DNA of 11,280 nt from Bacteroidota bacterium. Lineage in GTDB: Bacteria; Bacteroidota; Bacteroidia; Bacteroidales; B39-G9. The stretch is from the NCBI GenBank assembly GCA_003648455.1, contig QMPG01000071.1, forward strand, positions 1-11,280, in the 5' to 3' direction. Below the pieces are notes generated by a model, which searched no databases, was not told the DNA's origin, and worked only from the letters and a program-made list of their open reading frames with translations. The translations under genes and the position numbers were made by a program. Positions 1 through 7,148 of this stretch are shown here, piece after piece (positions within the stretch are counted from its first letter, which is position 1; each line of letters opens with the position of its first letter).

Positions 1-81
1 ATATCTTATGTCGAACTCAGGTTAATAATAATTATTTAAATAAATTTGTTTGTAATTTTTCAGAAAAAAAACCACATAACT

Positions 82-113
82 TTTGTTTGTTTGAATAATA
101 AAGATTTATTTTG
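82..113 (+). promoter_or_regulatory. Candidate rpsA promoter (Bacteroidota type)
   Basis: A TTTG at 82-85 (one of three tandem TTTG copies, 82-93) is followed after 20 bases by TTATTTTG at 106-113, which matches 7 of 8 positions of the Bacteroidota -7 consensus TAnnTTTG. This would start transcription near 120 and give a leader of about 40 bases before the rpsA ATG. The rest of 1-157 is AT-rich and shows no gene or strong hairpin. The spacing fits; the AT-rich background makes chance matches common. Confidence 0.45.
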
Positions 114-157
114 CAAAATATTATAATATAATGTCTAACTACTTAATTAATAATTAA

Positions 158-2224
158 ATGATTGAAAAAGAAGAAAACAATTTAGAACAAAAAGAGCTTG
201 TTGAGAAAAGCGAAGAAGTTGTAAGCCAGCCTGAAGCAAAAGAAAACACACCTAAAGAAGAAGCAAAGCCAGAAGAAACTTCTGAAAAAGAAACAAAAAA
301 AGAACCTCAAGCAAAAGTTGAGGAAGCTGTTGTTGAAGAGAAAAAAGAAGAAGAATTTAATTGGGATGAATTTGAAAACGAAAAAGATATTTATTCTTCA
401 AAAGAAAGAGGTGATTTAGAAAAAATGTATGACGAAACTTTATCATCAATTTCTGAGAATGAAGTTATTGACGGTACAGTTGTAGGATTAAACAAAAGAG
501 AAGCTTTAATTAATATTGGGTACAAATCAGAAGGAGTAATAAATATTAATGAGTTTAGATATAATCCTGATTTAAAAATTGGTGATACTGTTGAGGTATA
601 TGTTGAAAGTCAAGAAGACAAAAATGGACAATTATTACTTTCACACAAAAAAGCAAGAGCACTTCGTTCATGGGACAGAGTAAACCAAGCTCTTGAAAAT
701 AACGAAATTATTAAAGGATATATCAAATGCCGTACAAAAGGTGGTATGATTGTAGATGTATTTAGCATTGAAGCATTCTTACCAGGTTCACAAATCGACG
801 TTAAACCAATTCGTGATTATGACGTATTTGTTGGTAAAACAATGGAATTTAAAGTTGTTAAGATAAACAAAGAATTCAAAAACGTTGTAGTTTCACACAA
901 AGCATTAATTGAAGCTGAGTTAGAAACACAAAAACAAGAAATTATTTCAAAATTAGAAAAAGGTCAGGTTCTTGAAGGAACTGTTAAAAATATTACTTCA
1001 TATGGTGTATTTATTGACTTAGGTGGAGTTGACGGTTTAATTCATATCACAGATTTATCATGGGGAAGAATTAATCATCCAAGTGAAATAGTTGAATTAG
1101 ATCAAAAATTAAACGTTGTTATTCTTGACTTTGATGATGCTAAGAAAAGAATTGCTTTAGGTTTAAAACAATTAACTCCACATCCATGGGATTCATTAGA
1201 TCCTAATTTAAAAGTTGGTGATAAAGTAAAAGGAAAAGTTGTTGTTTTAGCTGACTATGGGGCATTTGTTGAGATAGCACCAGGAGTCGAAGGTTTAATT
1301 CACGTTTCTGAAATGTCATGGTCACAACATTTAAGAAGTGCACAAGAATTCTTAAAAGTTGGTGATGAATTAGAAGCTCAAATTTTAACTCTTGATAGAG
1401 AAGAGAGAAAAATGTCTTTAGGCATGAAACAACTTAAACAAGACCCATGGGAAAATATTGACGAAAAATATTCAATTAATTCAAAACATACTGCAAAAGT
1501 TCGTAACTTCACTAACTTTGGTATTTTTGTTGAGATTGAAGAAGGAGTTGATGGTTTAATTCATATTTCAGATTTATCTTGGACTAAGAAAATTAAACAC
1601 CCTGCTGAATATACAAAAATTGGAAACGATATTGAAGTAGTCGTTCTTGATATTGATAAAGAAAACAGAAGATTAAGTTTAGGTCATAAACAATTGGAAG
1701 AAAATCCATGGGATGTTTTTGAAACAATATTCACAATTGGTTCAATTCACAAAGGTACAATCATTTCTGTAAAAGAAAATGGTGCTGTTGTTGCCTTACC
1801 ATACGGTATTGAAGGTTTTGTAAGCAAGAAAAATTTAATTAAAGAAGATAAAACTCTTGCAAAAATTGACGAAGAATTAGACTTTAAAGTTGTTGAATTT
1901 TATAAATCAGCTAAGAAAATCGTTGTTTCTCATACAAAAATATTTGAAGATGATGTAAAAGCTGAAAAAGTAGCTAAAAGAAAAAGCGTTTCTAAAGCAA
2001 CAAAAAATTTAAACGAAAAGATTGAAAAAACAACTTTCGGTGATATAGCTGAGCTTGTAGCCCTAAAGGATGAATTAGAATCTGAGGATAAAGCAGCAAA
2101 GAAAACTGCTAAACCAAAGGCTAAAAAGAAAGTAGAAGATAAAGTCGAAGAAGAAGTTGAAGAAAAAGAAAAAAATATTTCAAAAAAAGAAGAAAAAAAT
2201 GATGTAGATAATGAAAAGAAATAG
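158..2224 (+). CDS. rpsA: 30S ribosomal protein S1 (six S1 domains)
   Basis: Ribosomal protein S1 binds mRNA on the small subunit and helps bring mRNAs, especially those without a Shine-Dalgarno sequence, into the initiation complex. The 688-residue protein has six S1/OB-fold repeats at about residues 100-164, 183-248, 269-337, 354-425, 440-512 and 527-593. Repeats 3-5 are the most canonical, with YGVF/YGAF/FGIF, GLIHIS-like and LGLKQL-like segments, each followed by a PW motif (PHPWD, DPWEN, NPWDV). The first ~66 residues are a low-complexity Glu/Lys extension and residues ~600-688 are a Lys/Glu-rich tail interrupted by an ordered-looking stretch at 625-641 (TTFGDIAELVALKDELE). The total is longer than the ~560 residues of E. 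coli S1, mainly because of these tails. The ATG at 158 is the first in frame after stops and has only an A/T-rich leader. The family call is secure; the exact start is likely but unproven. Confidence 0.96.
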   Translation: MIEKEENNLEQKELVEKSEEVVSQPEAKENTPKEEAKPEETSEKETKKEPQAKVEEAVVEEKKEEEFNWDEFENEKDIYSSKERGDLEKMYDETLSSISENEVIDGTVVGLNKREALINIGYKSEGVININEFRYNPDLKIGDTVEVYVESQEDKNGQLLLSHKKARALRSWDRVNQALENNEIIKGYIKCRTKGGMIVDVFSIEAFLPGSQIDVKPIRDYDVFVGKTMEFKVVKINKEFKNVVVSHKALIEAELETQKQEIISKLEKGQVLEGTVKNITSYGVFIDLGGVDGLIHITDLSWGRINHPSEIVELDQKLNVVILDFDDAKKRIALGLKQLTPHPWDSLDPNLKVGDKVKGKVVVLADYGAFVEIAPGVEGLIHVSEMSWSQHLRSAQEFLKVGDELEAQILTLDREERKMSLGMKQLKQDPWENIDEKYSINSKHTAKVRNFTNFGIFVEIEEGVDGLIHISDLSWTKKIKHPAEYTKIGNDIEVVVLDIDKENRRLSLGHKQLEENPWDVFETIFTIGSIHKGTIISVKENGAVVALPYGIEGFVSKKNLIKEDKTLAKIDEELDFKVVEFYKSAKKIVVSHTKIFEDDVKAEKVAKRKSVSKATKNLNEKIEKTTFGDIAELVALKDELESEDKAAKKTAKPKAKKKVEDKVEEEVEEKEKNISKKEEKNDVDNEKK

Positions 2225-2232
2225 TATATTTG
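2225..2232 (+). promoter_or_regulatory. Candidate -7 element for the STAS-rnz pair
   Basis: TATATTTG lies directly after the rpsA stop codon and matches TAnnTTTG perfectly. No good TTTG is present 19-21 bases upstream, which would lie inside the rpsA tail. It could give a separate transcript for the STAS gene and rnz. Read-through from rpsA is equally possible, because no terminator hairpin is visible in 2225-2278. Confidence 0.3.
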
Positions 2233-2278
2233 ACTAAAGAAAAATCAGAAAGGTTAAATTTCTTAATAAAAAAATAAA

Positions 2279-2632
2279 ATGGAATTTAAAATAGAAAAAA
2301 AAGGTTATTATACTTTAATAGAGGTATTAGTTGATAAACTAGACACTCATGTTGCACCATCACTAAAATCAGAATTAGTTTTGATTGCAGGAAATGGAGA
2401 AAAAAACATTATTCTTGATTTAACTAATTGCAGATATTGTGATTCGTCAGGCTTAAGTGCTATTTTAGTTGCAAACCGTTTATGTAAAAATGCTAATGGT
2501 GTTTTTGTTCTTTCTGGTTTACAAACTGCAGTTGAAAGACTAATTACTATTTCACAGTTAGATACAGTTCTTAATATATCTAGTGATATTAAAAAAGGAG
2601 AAGATATAATTAAAAAAGAACAAGAAGATTGA
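2279..2632 (+). CDS. STAS-domain protein (anti-sigma factor antagonist-like)
   Basis: This 117-residue protein consists of a single STAS domain, the fold of SpoIIAA/RsbV-type anti-sigma factor antagonists, which act as phosphorylation-controlled partner switches in the cytoplasm. The N-terminal strands (residues 2-20), the strand NIILDLTN (43-50) and the helix after DSSG (55-58, followed by LSAILVANRL) fit the family. In SpoIIAA the serine just before this Gly is the phosphorylated residue, which corresponds to Ser57 here. The last ~12 residues are a charged tail. No serine kinase (SpoIIAB/RsbW), PP2C phosphatase or sigma factor lies in the window, so the partner is unknown. It sits 54 bases after rpsA and 16 bases before rnz, so co-transcription with rnz is likely. 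The domain call is strong; a role in sigma-factor control is only inferred and it could serve another switch. Confidence 0.88.
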   Translation: MEFKIEKKGYYTLIEVLVDKLDTHVAPSLKSELVLIAGNGEKNIILDLTNCRYCDSSGLSAILVANRLCKNANGVFVLSGLQTAVERLITISQLDTVLNISSDIKKGEDIIKKEQED

Positions 2633-2648
2633 TATTTAGTATCTAATA

Positions 2649-3563
2649 ATGTCATTTACATTAACAATATTAGGAAGTAGCTCTGCTATTCCTACTTCTA
2701 AAAGATTTTCTACCGCTCAAGTTATGAATATGCTTGAGCGGTTTTTTTTGATAGATTGCGGAGAGGGTACTCAAATTCAAATGCGTAAATTTAAAATCCC
2801 TTTCGGAAAAATTAATAACATTTTTATTAGTCATCTTCACGGAGATCATTTTTTTGGATTATTAGGCTTAATCTCAACATTTAATCTCATTAACAGAGAA
2901 GTTGATTTGCATATATATTGCCCAACTGATTTGGAAAATATAATTAACTGCCAACTAAATTATTTTGAAAACAATTTAAACTTTAAAATAATATATCATC
3001 CTTTAAATTTTAGTAAACCCGAGCTTGTTTATGAAGATGATAAGTTAACTATTACATCTTTCCCTTTAAAACATAAAATACCAACATGTGGTTTTCTTTT
3101 TCAAGAAAAACAAAAACCAAGAAATATTATTAAAGAAAAAGTACAACAATTAAACATCTCAATTAAAGATATTCTTAAAATAAAACAAGGTGATGATTTT
3201 ATTGCTAATAATGGAGAGGTTCATAAAAATGAAGATTTAACATTGTCGCCAACAAAACCTCTTTCATATGCATACTGTTCAGATACAGCTTATTGTGAAG
3301 ATTTAATTCCTGTAATTCGAAAAGTCGATTTGCTTTACCATGAAACAACATTTATGAGAGATATGAAAGAGAGAGCAAATGAGACTCTTCATTCAACAAC
3401 TATAGATGCAGCTAATATTGCAACAAAGGCTGAAGTCAAAGAGTTGATTATTGGTCATTTTTCAGCACGTTATAAAGATATTGAACCGGTTTTAAATGAA
3501 ACAAAAAGTATTTTTCCAAATTCTATTGCTGCAGAAGACGGCATGGTTGTTAGTAGAAAGTAG
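2649..3563 (+). CDS. rnz: Ribonuclease Z (tRNA 3' endonuclease)
   Basis: RNase Z is a zinc-dependent metallo-beta-lactamase-fold endonuclease that trims the 3' trailer of tRNA precursors. The 304-residue length matches the short bacterial form (B. subtilis enzyme about 307). The metal-site motif SHLHGDH gives His62, His64, Asp66 and His67. Further ligands are His142 (LKHKIPTCGF), Asp212 (SDTAYC) and His270 (GHFSARY), and the HETTF (231-235) and His248 regions are also present, so all expected catalytic residues are there. The N-terminal GSSSAIPTSKRF and DCGEGTQIQ segments are typical. The exosite arm is represented by the variable segment around residues 151-200. The gene starts 16 bases after the STAS stop, without a Shine-Dalgarno sequence, and probably shares its transcript. 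No terminator is obvious after it. Confidence 0.96.
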   Translation: MSFTLTILGSSSAIPTSKRFSTAQVMNMLERFFLIDCGEGTQIQMRKFKIPFGKINNIFISHLHGDHFFGLLGLISTFNLINREVDLHIYCPTDLENIINCQLNYFENNLNFKIIYHPLNFSKPELVYEDDKLTITSFPLKHKIPTCGFLFQEKQKPRNIIKEKVQQLNISIKDILKIKQGDDFIANNGEVHKNEDLTLSPTKPLSYAYCSDTAYCEDLIPVIRKVDLLYHETTFMRDMKERANETLHSTTIDAANIATKAEVKELIIGHFSARYKDIEPVLNETKSIFPNSIAAEDGMVVSRK

Positions 3564-3610
3564 AAAAAAATACTAAAAATAAATAGTACAAACTTTATAA
3601 ACTAATCTCA

Positions 3611-3642
3611 TTTGAAATAATAAATAAAAAATTGTATTTTTA
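3611..3642 (+). promoter_or_regulatory. Candidate promoter for the C1 peptidase
   Basis: TTTG at 3611-3614 is followed after exactly 20 bases by TATTTTTA at 3635-3642, a 7-of-8 match to TAnnTTTG. Transcription would start near 3649, about 30 bases before the ATG at 3680. This separates the peptidase gene from the STAS-rnz unit. No experimental support is available from sequence alone. Confidence 0.5.
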
Positions 3643-3679
3643 GTGTCTAATTGTTTAAAAATTAATTTAATCTTAAGTT

Positions 3680-4921
3680 ATGAAACGTATAATAAGTATA
3701 AGTTTAGCCCTACTTTTTGTTAGTAGTTTTGTTTTTGCTCAACAAAAAAAAGACAAAAGTAAGTTTACAGAATACGAACCCGGTTATTACCAAAATTCTA
3801 TTCTTAAGGACGTAAGAGCAGTGAAAAAGAAAATGACCTCAAAAGAGAAATACAAACATTTTCAAATGGATCAATCAGGATTAGATTTGCCAAATAAAAT
3901 TGATTTGTACAAGAAGCAATGGGCTAATCCTTCAATATCACAAGGTAATGCAGGTACTTGCTGGTGTTTTTCTACAACATCGTTTTATGAATCTGAAGTT
4001 TATCGTTTATCAAAAAAGAAAGTGAAAATCTCTGAAATTTATACAGTTTACTGGGAGTATGTTGAAAAAGCAAGAAGATTTGTTACAGAAAGAGGTAACT
4101 CTGTGTTTTCTCAAGGTTCTGAAGGAAATGCAGTAGCTCGAATGTTTAAAAAATATGGTGCAGTTCCACAAAGTGAATATACCGGTTTATTATTAGGACG
4201 TAAATTCCACTCTCATGCTGATATGTATAAAGAAATGAATAAATATTTAAAGTCAGTTAAGAAAACTAATGCATGGAATGAAGAATTAGTGCTTTCAACA
4301 ATTAAAGATATTATGAATCACTATATTGGAGTTCCTCCAACAGAGTTTAAAGTTGAGGGTAAAACATATACTCCGAAAACTTATTTGAAAGATTATCTGA
4401 AAATAAATCCTGATGATTATGTAGAAATACTATCTTATGAACAAGAACCATTTTGGAAACAAGTTGAATATAAGGTTGAAGATAACTGGTGGCATAGTAA
4501 AGAATATTATAATATTCCTTTAGATGATTATATGAAAGCAATCAAAAAAGCTGTTCGTGATGGTTATACAATGAGTATTGGTGGCGATGTTTCTGAAGCT
4601 GGTTTTGTAAGAAGTACTAATTGTGCAATAATTCCTTCTTTTGATATTCCTTCTGAATATATTAATGACGATGCTCGGCAGTTCCGTTTTTCAAACAAAA
4701 CCACTACTGACGATCATGGAATGCACCTTATTGGATATATGCAAAAAGATGGCAAAGATTGGTATTTAATTAAAGATTCAAGTTCCGGATCAAGAAATAA
4801 TGATGAAAAAGCTCCAGAATTTGGATATTATTTTTTTCATGAAGATTATGTAAAATTAAAAATGATGGGCTTTACTATTCACAAAGATGCTGTGAAGAAT
4901 ATATTGAAAAAATTTAAATAA
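3680..4921 (+). CDS. Secreted C1 cysteine peptidase (bleomycin hydrolase/PepC-like)
   Basis: This is a papain-clan peptidase of the aminopeptidase C/bleomycin hydrolase type. The first 20 residues (MKRIISISLALLFVSSFVFA) form a clear Sec signal peptide with likely cleavage before QQ, so the enzyme is exported to the periplasm or beyond; classical PepC and bleomycin hydrolase are cytoplasmic. The active-site segment SQGNAGTCWCF gives oxyanion Gln88 and nucleophile Cys94. The histidine is best placed at His346 in DDHGMHLIGY. The position normally held by the catalytic Asn (in KNSWG-like motifs) reads KDSSSG, so Asp366 replaces Asn. The total of 413 residues is somewhat shorter than typical PepC (about 440-450). 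The aromatic, lysine-rich middle (residues ~180-290) is the family's variable insert. The gene is monocistronic by context: own promoter candidate upstream and a strong terminator downstream. Substrate and exo- versus endopeptidase activity cannot be read from the sequence. Confidence 0.88.
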   Translation: MKRIISISLALLFVSSFVFAQQKKDKSKFTEYEPGYYQNSILKDVRAVKKKMTSKEKYKHFQMDQSGLDLPNKIDLYKKQWANPSISQGNAGTCWCFSTTSFYESEVYRLSKKKVKISEIYTVYWEYVEKARRFVTERGNSVFSQGSEGNAVARMFKKYGAVPQSEYTGLLLGRKFHSHADMYKEMNKYLKSVKKTNAWNEELVLSTIKDIMNHYIGVPPTEFKVEGKTYTPKTYLKDYLKINPDDYVEILSYEQEPFWKQVEYKVEDNWWHSKEYYNIPLDDYMKAIKKAVRDGYTMSIGGDVSEAGFVRSTNCAIIPSFDIPSEYINDDARQFRFSNKTTTDDHGMHLIGYMQKDGKDWYLIKDSSSGSRNNDEKAPEFGYYFFHEDYVKLKMMGFTIHKDAVKNILKKFK

Positions 4922-4936
4922 TCTAATTTATAACAT

Positions 4937-4969
4937 AAAAGTCCTCATCATAATGAGGACTTTTTTTTT
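4937..4969 (+). terminator. Rho-independent terminator after the C1 peptidase
   Basis: The arms GTCCTCAT (4941-4948) and ATGAGGAC (4953-4960) form a perfect 8-bp stem with loop CATA, extended by AAAA/TTTT to 12 bp, and followed by a run of nine T (4961-4969). It lies 16 bases after the stop codon. The A-rich left side means it could also work on the other strand, but no minus-strand gene ends here. Confidence 0.92.
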
Positions 4970-4970
4970 A

Positions 4971-4978
4971 TATATTTG
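4971..4978 (+). promoter_or_regulatory. Candidate -7 element of the guaA promoter
   Basis: TATATTTG matches TAnnTTTG perfectly and lies directly after the terminator T-run, 25 bases before the guaA ATG. It would give a leader of about 20 bases. No TTTG is present at the expected -33 distance, which falls in the terminator stem. The location between a terminator and the next gene supports the call. Confidence 0.45.
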
Positions 4979-5003
4979 CAGAATAATTTAATATAATATA
5001 CAG

Positions 5004-6533
5004 ATGCAAGATAAAATTTTAATTCTAGATTTCGGCTCTCAATATACTCAGTTGATTGCTCGTCGTGTTCGTGAACTTAATGTTTATTGTGAGATATTCC
5101 CATACAATAAAATTCCTGAAATTGACGATAGCATTAAGGGTGTTATTTTGTCGGGAAGTCCGTTCTCAGTTCGCGATGAAAATGCATTAATTCCGGATTT
5201 GTCAAAAATAAAAGGGAAAAAACCTCTGTTGGGTGTTTGTTATGGAGCACAGTATCTTGCACATTTTTTTGGAGGAAAAGTGTCGCCCTCAGACAAAAGA
5301 GAATATGGCAGAGCTAATTTGAAATTTATTGATAATAAAAACGAATTATTTGCAAATATTTCATTAAATACTCAGGTATGGATGTCTCATGCCGACACAA
5401 TAACAAAATTACCTGATAATTACAAAGTTATTGCAGGCACTGATGACGTTGAGTTTGGAGCTTTTAAAATTGAGGATGAAGAAACTTATGGAATTCAATT
5501 TCATCCGGAAGTTTATCATACATTAGAAGGGAAAACAATAATTAAAAATTTTGTGGTAGATATCTGTTCTTTAAAACAAGATTGGACTCCTGATTCATTT
5601 GTTTCAGCTACGGTTAATGAATTGAAGAAAAAAATTGGTGACGACAAAGTTGTTCTTGGTCTATCGGGCGGTGTCGATTCAACAGTTGCTGCAACATTAT
5701 TGCACAAAGCAGTAGGAAAAAATCTTATATGTATTTTTGTTGATAACGGATTATTGCGAAAAAATGAATTTTCCCAGGTTTTAACATCATACAAAACAAT
5801 GGGTCTTAATGTTATTGGAGTAGATGCAAAAGATAAATTTTTGTCTGATTTAGAAGGAGTGTCAGATCCAGAAACTAAAAGAAAAATTATTGGGCGGGAT
5901 TTTATAGAAGTTTTTGATAAAGAGGCACATAGAATTCAAAATGTTAAATGGCTTGCACAAGGAACAATTTATCCTGATGTAATTGAGTCAATTTCTGTGA
6001 AAGGACCATCTGCCACCATAAAATCACATCATAACGTTGGTGGTTTACCCGATGCAATGAAACTTCAAATTGTAGAACCTCTTAAGTTGTTATTTAAAGA
6101 CGAAGTAAGAAGAGTTGGTAAGTCATTGGGCATTGCAGATGAATTTCTTAATCGACATCCTTTCCCCGGACCGGGCTTATCAATAAGGATTATTGGAGAA
6201 ATAACAAAACAAAAAATTTCAATCCTTCAAGAAGTCGATGATGTTTTTATCACAGGCTTGAAAGAAAATAATTTTTATGATACTGTATGGCAAGCTGGTG
6301 CAATTCTTTTGCCTGTTCAGTCAGTAGGAGTGATGGGCGATGAGCGAACTTACGAAAATGTTGTAGCTTTGCGTTCAGTATCATCAACCGATGGTATGAC
6401 TGCAGATTGGTCACATCTCCCTTATGAATTTTTAAGTAATATATCTAACAAAATTATTAATAATGTTAAAGGAGTTAACAGAGTAGTTTTTGATATTAGC
6501 TCAAAACCACCGGCAACAATAGAATGGGAGTAG
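5004..6533 (+). CDS. guaA: GMP synthase (glutamine-hydrolysing)
   Basis: GuaA converts XMP, ATP and glutamine to GMP, AMP, PPi and glutamate, the last step of de novo GMP synthesis in the cytoplasm. The 509-residue protein is complete. The class I glutamine amidotransferase domain (about 1-190) has nucleophile Cys79 in GVCYGAQ, and His167 and Glu169 in QFHPEV. The ATP-pyrophosphatase domain (about 195-385) has the P-loop SGGVDS at 221-226 and continues through IGRDFIEVF. The C-terminal dimerisation/XMP-binding domain includes [13 protein letters not shown] (384-396) and ends in the family-typical KPPATIEWE (501-509). No insert, truncation or frameshift is visible. It follows the upstream terminator closely and is probably transcribed alone. 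No guanine riboswitch-like leader fits in the short upstream gap. Confidence 0.97.
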   Translation: MQDKILILDFGSQYTQLIARRVRELNVYCEIFPYNKIPEIDDSIKGVILSGSPFSVRDENALIPDLSKIKGKKPLLGVCYGAQYLAHFFGGKVSPSDKREYGRANLKFIDNKNELFANISLNTQVWMSHADTITKLPDNYKVIAGTDDVEFGAFKIEDEETYGIQFHPEVYHTLEGKTIIKNFVVDICSLKQDWTPDSFVSATVNELKKKIGDDKVVLGLSGGVDSTVAATLLHKAVGKNLICIFVDNGLLRKNEFSQVLTSYKTMGLNVIGVDAKDKFLSDLEGVSDPETKRKIIGRDFIEVFDKEAHRIQNVKWLAQGTIYPDVIESISVKGPSATIKSHHNVGGLPDAMKLQIVEPLKLLFKDEVRRVGKSLGIADEFLNRHPFPGPGLSIRIIGEITKQKISILQEVDDVFITGLKENNFYDTVWQAGAILLPVQSVGVMGDERTYENVVALRSVSSTDGMTADWSHLPYEFLSNISNKIINNVKGVNRVVFDISSKPPATIEWE

Positions 6534-6569
6534 GGGAGAGAGTTAAAAGTTGAAAGTTCGTAAAGTTTT

Positions 6570-6666
6570 CACCAATAGCGCAAGCGTCTCGCTTGTGCTT
6601 TTATCAAAAAGAAAATTTAAAATTAAGGTACAAGAAGGTACAAGAGAGACGCTTGCACCAGCGGTG
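6570..6666. repeat. Inverted repeat with GCAAGCGTCTC core
   Basis: GCAAGCGTCTC at 6580-6590 and GAGACGCTTGC at 6646-6656 are perfect 11-base inverted copies. The similarity extends outward to CACC (6570-6573) and GGTG (6663-6666) at equal offsets, and inward through CTTGT-like sequence, giving imperfect arms of roughly 30 bases. Between the arms lies a perfect tandem duplication of AAGGTACAAG (6625-6634, 6635-6644), partly inside the right arm. The island is clearly more GC-rich than its surroundings. It looks like an intergenic repeat or insertion remnant; nothing in it codes for a transposase. Confidence 0.75.
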
Positions 6667-6682
6667 TATAAATTGAACACAT

Positions 6683-6705
6683 TTATTTGGCTTTTAGCCA
6701 AATAA
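6683..6705. repeat. Perfect 10-bp hairpin, REP-like
   Basis: TTATTTGGCT (6683-6692) and AGCCAAATAA (6696-6705) are perfect complements around a TTT loop. It is 150 bases downstream of the guaA stop and lacks a clean T-run, so it is a poor intrinsic terminator. The GGCT/AGCC core recurs in the palindrome at 6787-6798, suggesting members of one short palindromic repeat type. Confidence 0.7.
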
Positions 6706-6786
6706 TAATGCATAATAATATCAAATCCTTATCGTTTAATAAATTTGTTATATTTTTTTATAAATGACAGACTATTGTTTTATTTT

Positions 6787-6839
6787 GGGCTAAAGCCCGT
6801 TTATTTTTTTTATCGTATTCAATTGCATAAATGCCGTTG
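6787..6839. repeat. Two short REP-like palindromes
   Basis: GGGCTAAAGCCC (6787-6798) is a perfect short palindrome and is followed by a T-rich stretch to 6811, so it might act as a weak terminator for guaA transcripts on the plus strand. At 6820-6839 CAATTGCATAAATGCCGTTG is an imperfect palindrome: all pairs form around the AA centre except one mismatch and one G-T. I recall similar GGGCTAAAGCCC and GCATAAATGCCGTTG strings in intergenic regions of other Bacteroidota genomes, but I cannot check copy number here. Confidence 0.6.
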
Positions 6840-6852
6840 CTAATTAAGGTAT

Positions 6853-6991
6853 GAGTCCACTCCAAAAATCCTGTTTTCAAAAATTCATATAAATCTATTA
6901 AAATTATATTGTTGATAATTAATGTTTTACATTTTGAAAAAATCATGTAAATTCTATTTTTTTGTCTAAAAACACTTTTAGGAGTGCACTC
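6853..6991. mobile_element. MITE-like element A (139 bp) upstream of serC
   Basis: The left end GAGTCCACTCCAAAAA (6853-6868) and the reverse complement of the right end, GAGTGCACTCCTAAAA (6976-6991), agree at 14 of 16 positions. The element is directly flanked by AAGGTAT (6846-6852) and AAGGTTT (6992-6998), identical at 6 of 7 positions, as expected for an aged target-site duplication. The interior is AT-rich with no coding potential of its own. A second element with the same ends lies at 8234-8363. The likely source would be an insertion sequence with matching ends elsewhere in the genome; none is present here and I cannot name the family. Confidence 0.6.
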
Positions 6992-7148
6992 AAGGTTTGT
7001 AATAATCATAATAATCGTTTATAGGCTAAAAATATCATTGTTGCAAAACATGATGAAAATCATTTAATATTTCGTAAAAAAATTCATAACTTTATAAAAA
7101 TTTTAAAAGAAAAGTAATATTTTATAAGTTATTAAAATATAAATAGTT

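Larger units (their letters stand above)
6534..7148. other. Gene-free repeat-rich region between guaA and serC
   Basis: This 615-base stretch has no credible gene. In order it contains a large imperfect inverted repeat (6570-6666), a 10-bp hairpin (6683-6705), a GGGCTAAAGCCC palindrome followed by T-runs (6787-6798), an imperfect palindrome (6820-6839) and a MITE-like element (6853-6991). The last ~155 bases before serC are plain AT-rich sequence with no convincing promoter; the closest TAnnTTTG-like strings there have at least two mismatches. Confidence 0.75.

Noticed and set aside
2347..2655. 102-codon open frame on the minus strand over the STAS gene
   Set aside because: It is fully antisense to a convincing STAS gene, with no domain or leader of its own.
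4347..4541. 64-codon minus-strand frame inside the C1 peptidase gene
   Set aside because: Antisense to a well-supported gene and without any motif.
5516..5794. 92-codon open frame on the minus strand inside guaA
   Set aside because: Antisense to the conserved ATP-pyrophosphatase region of guaA; no family features.
6758..7009. 83-codon open frame on the minus strand in the guaA-serC gap
   Set aside because: It runs through the palindromes and the MITE-like element, has no recognisable domain, and its product is explained by translated repeat sequence.
7009..7148. serC promoter
   Set aside because: TAnnTTTG-like strings in this AT-rich stretch have two or more mismatches and no properly spaced TTTG, so I do not call one.
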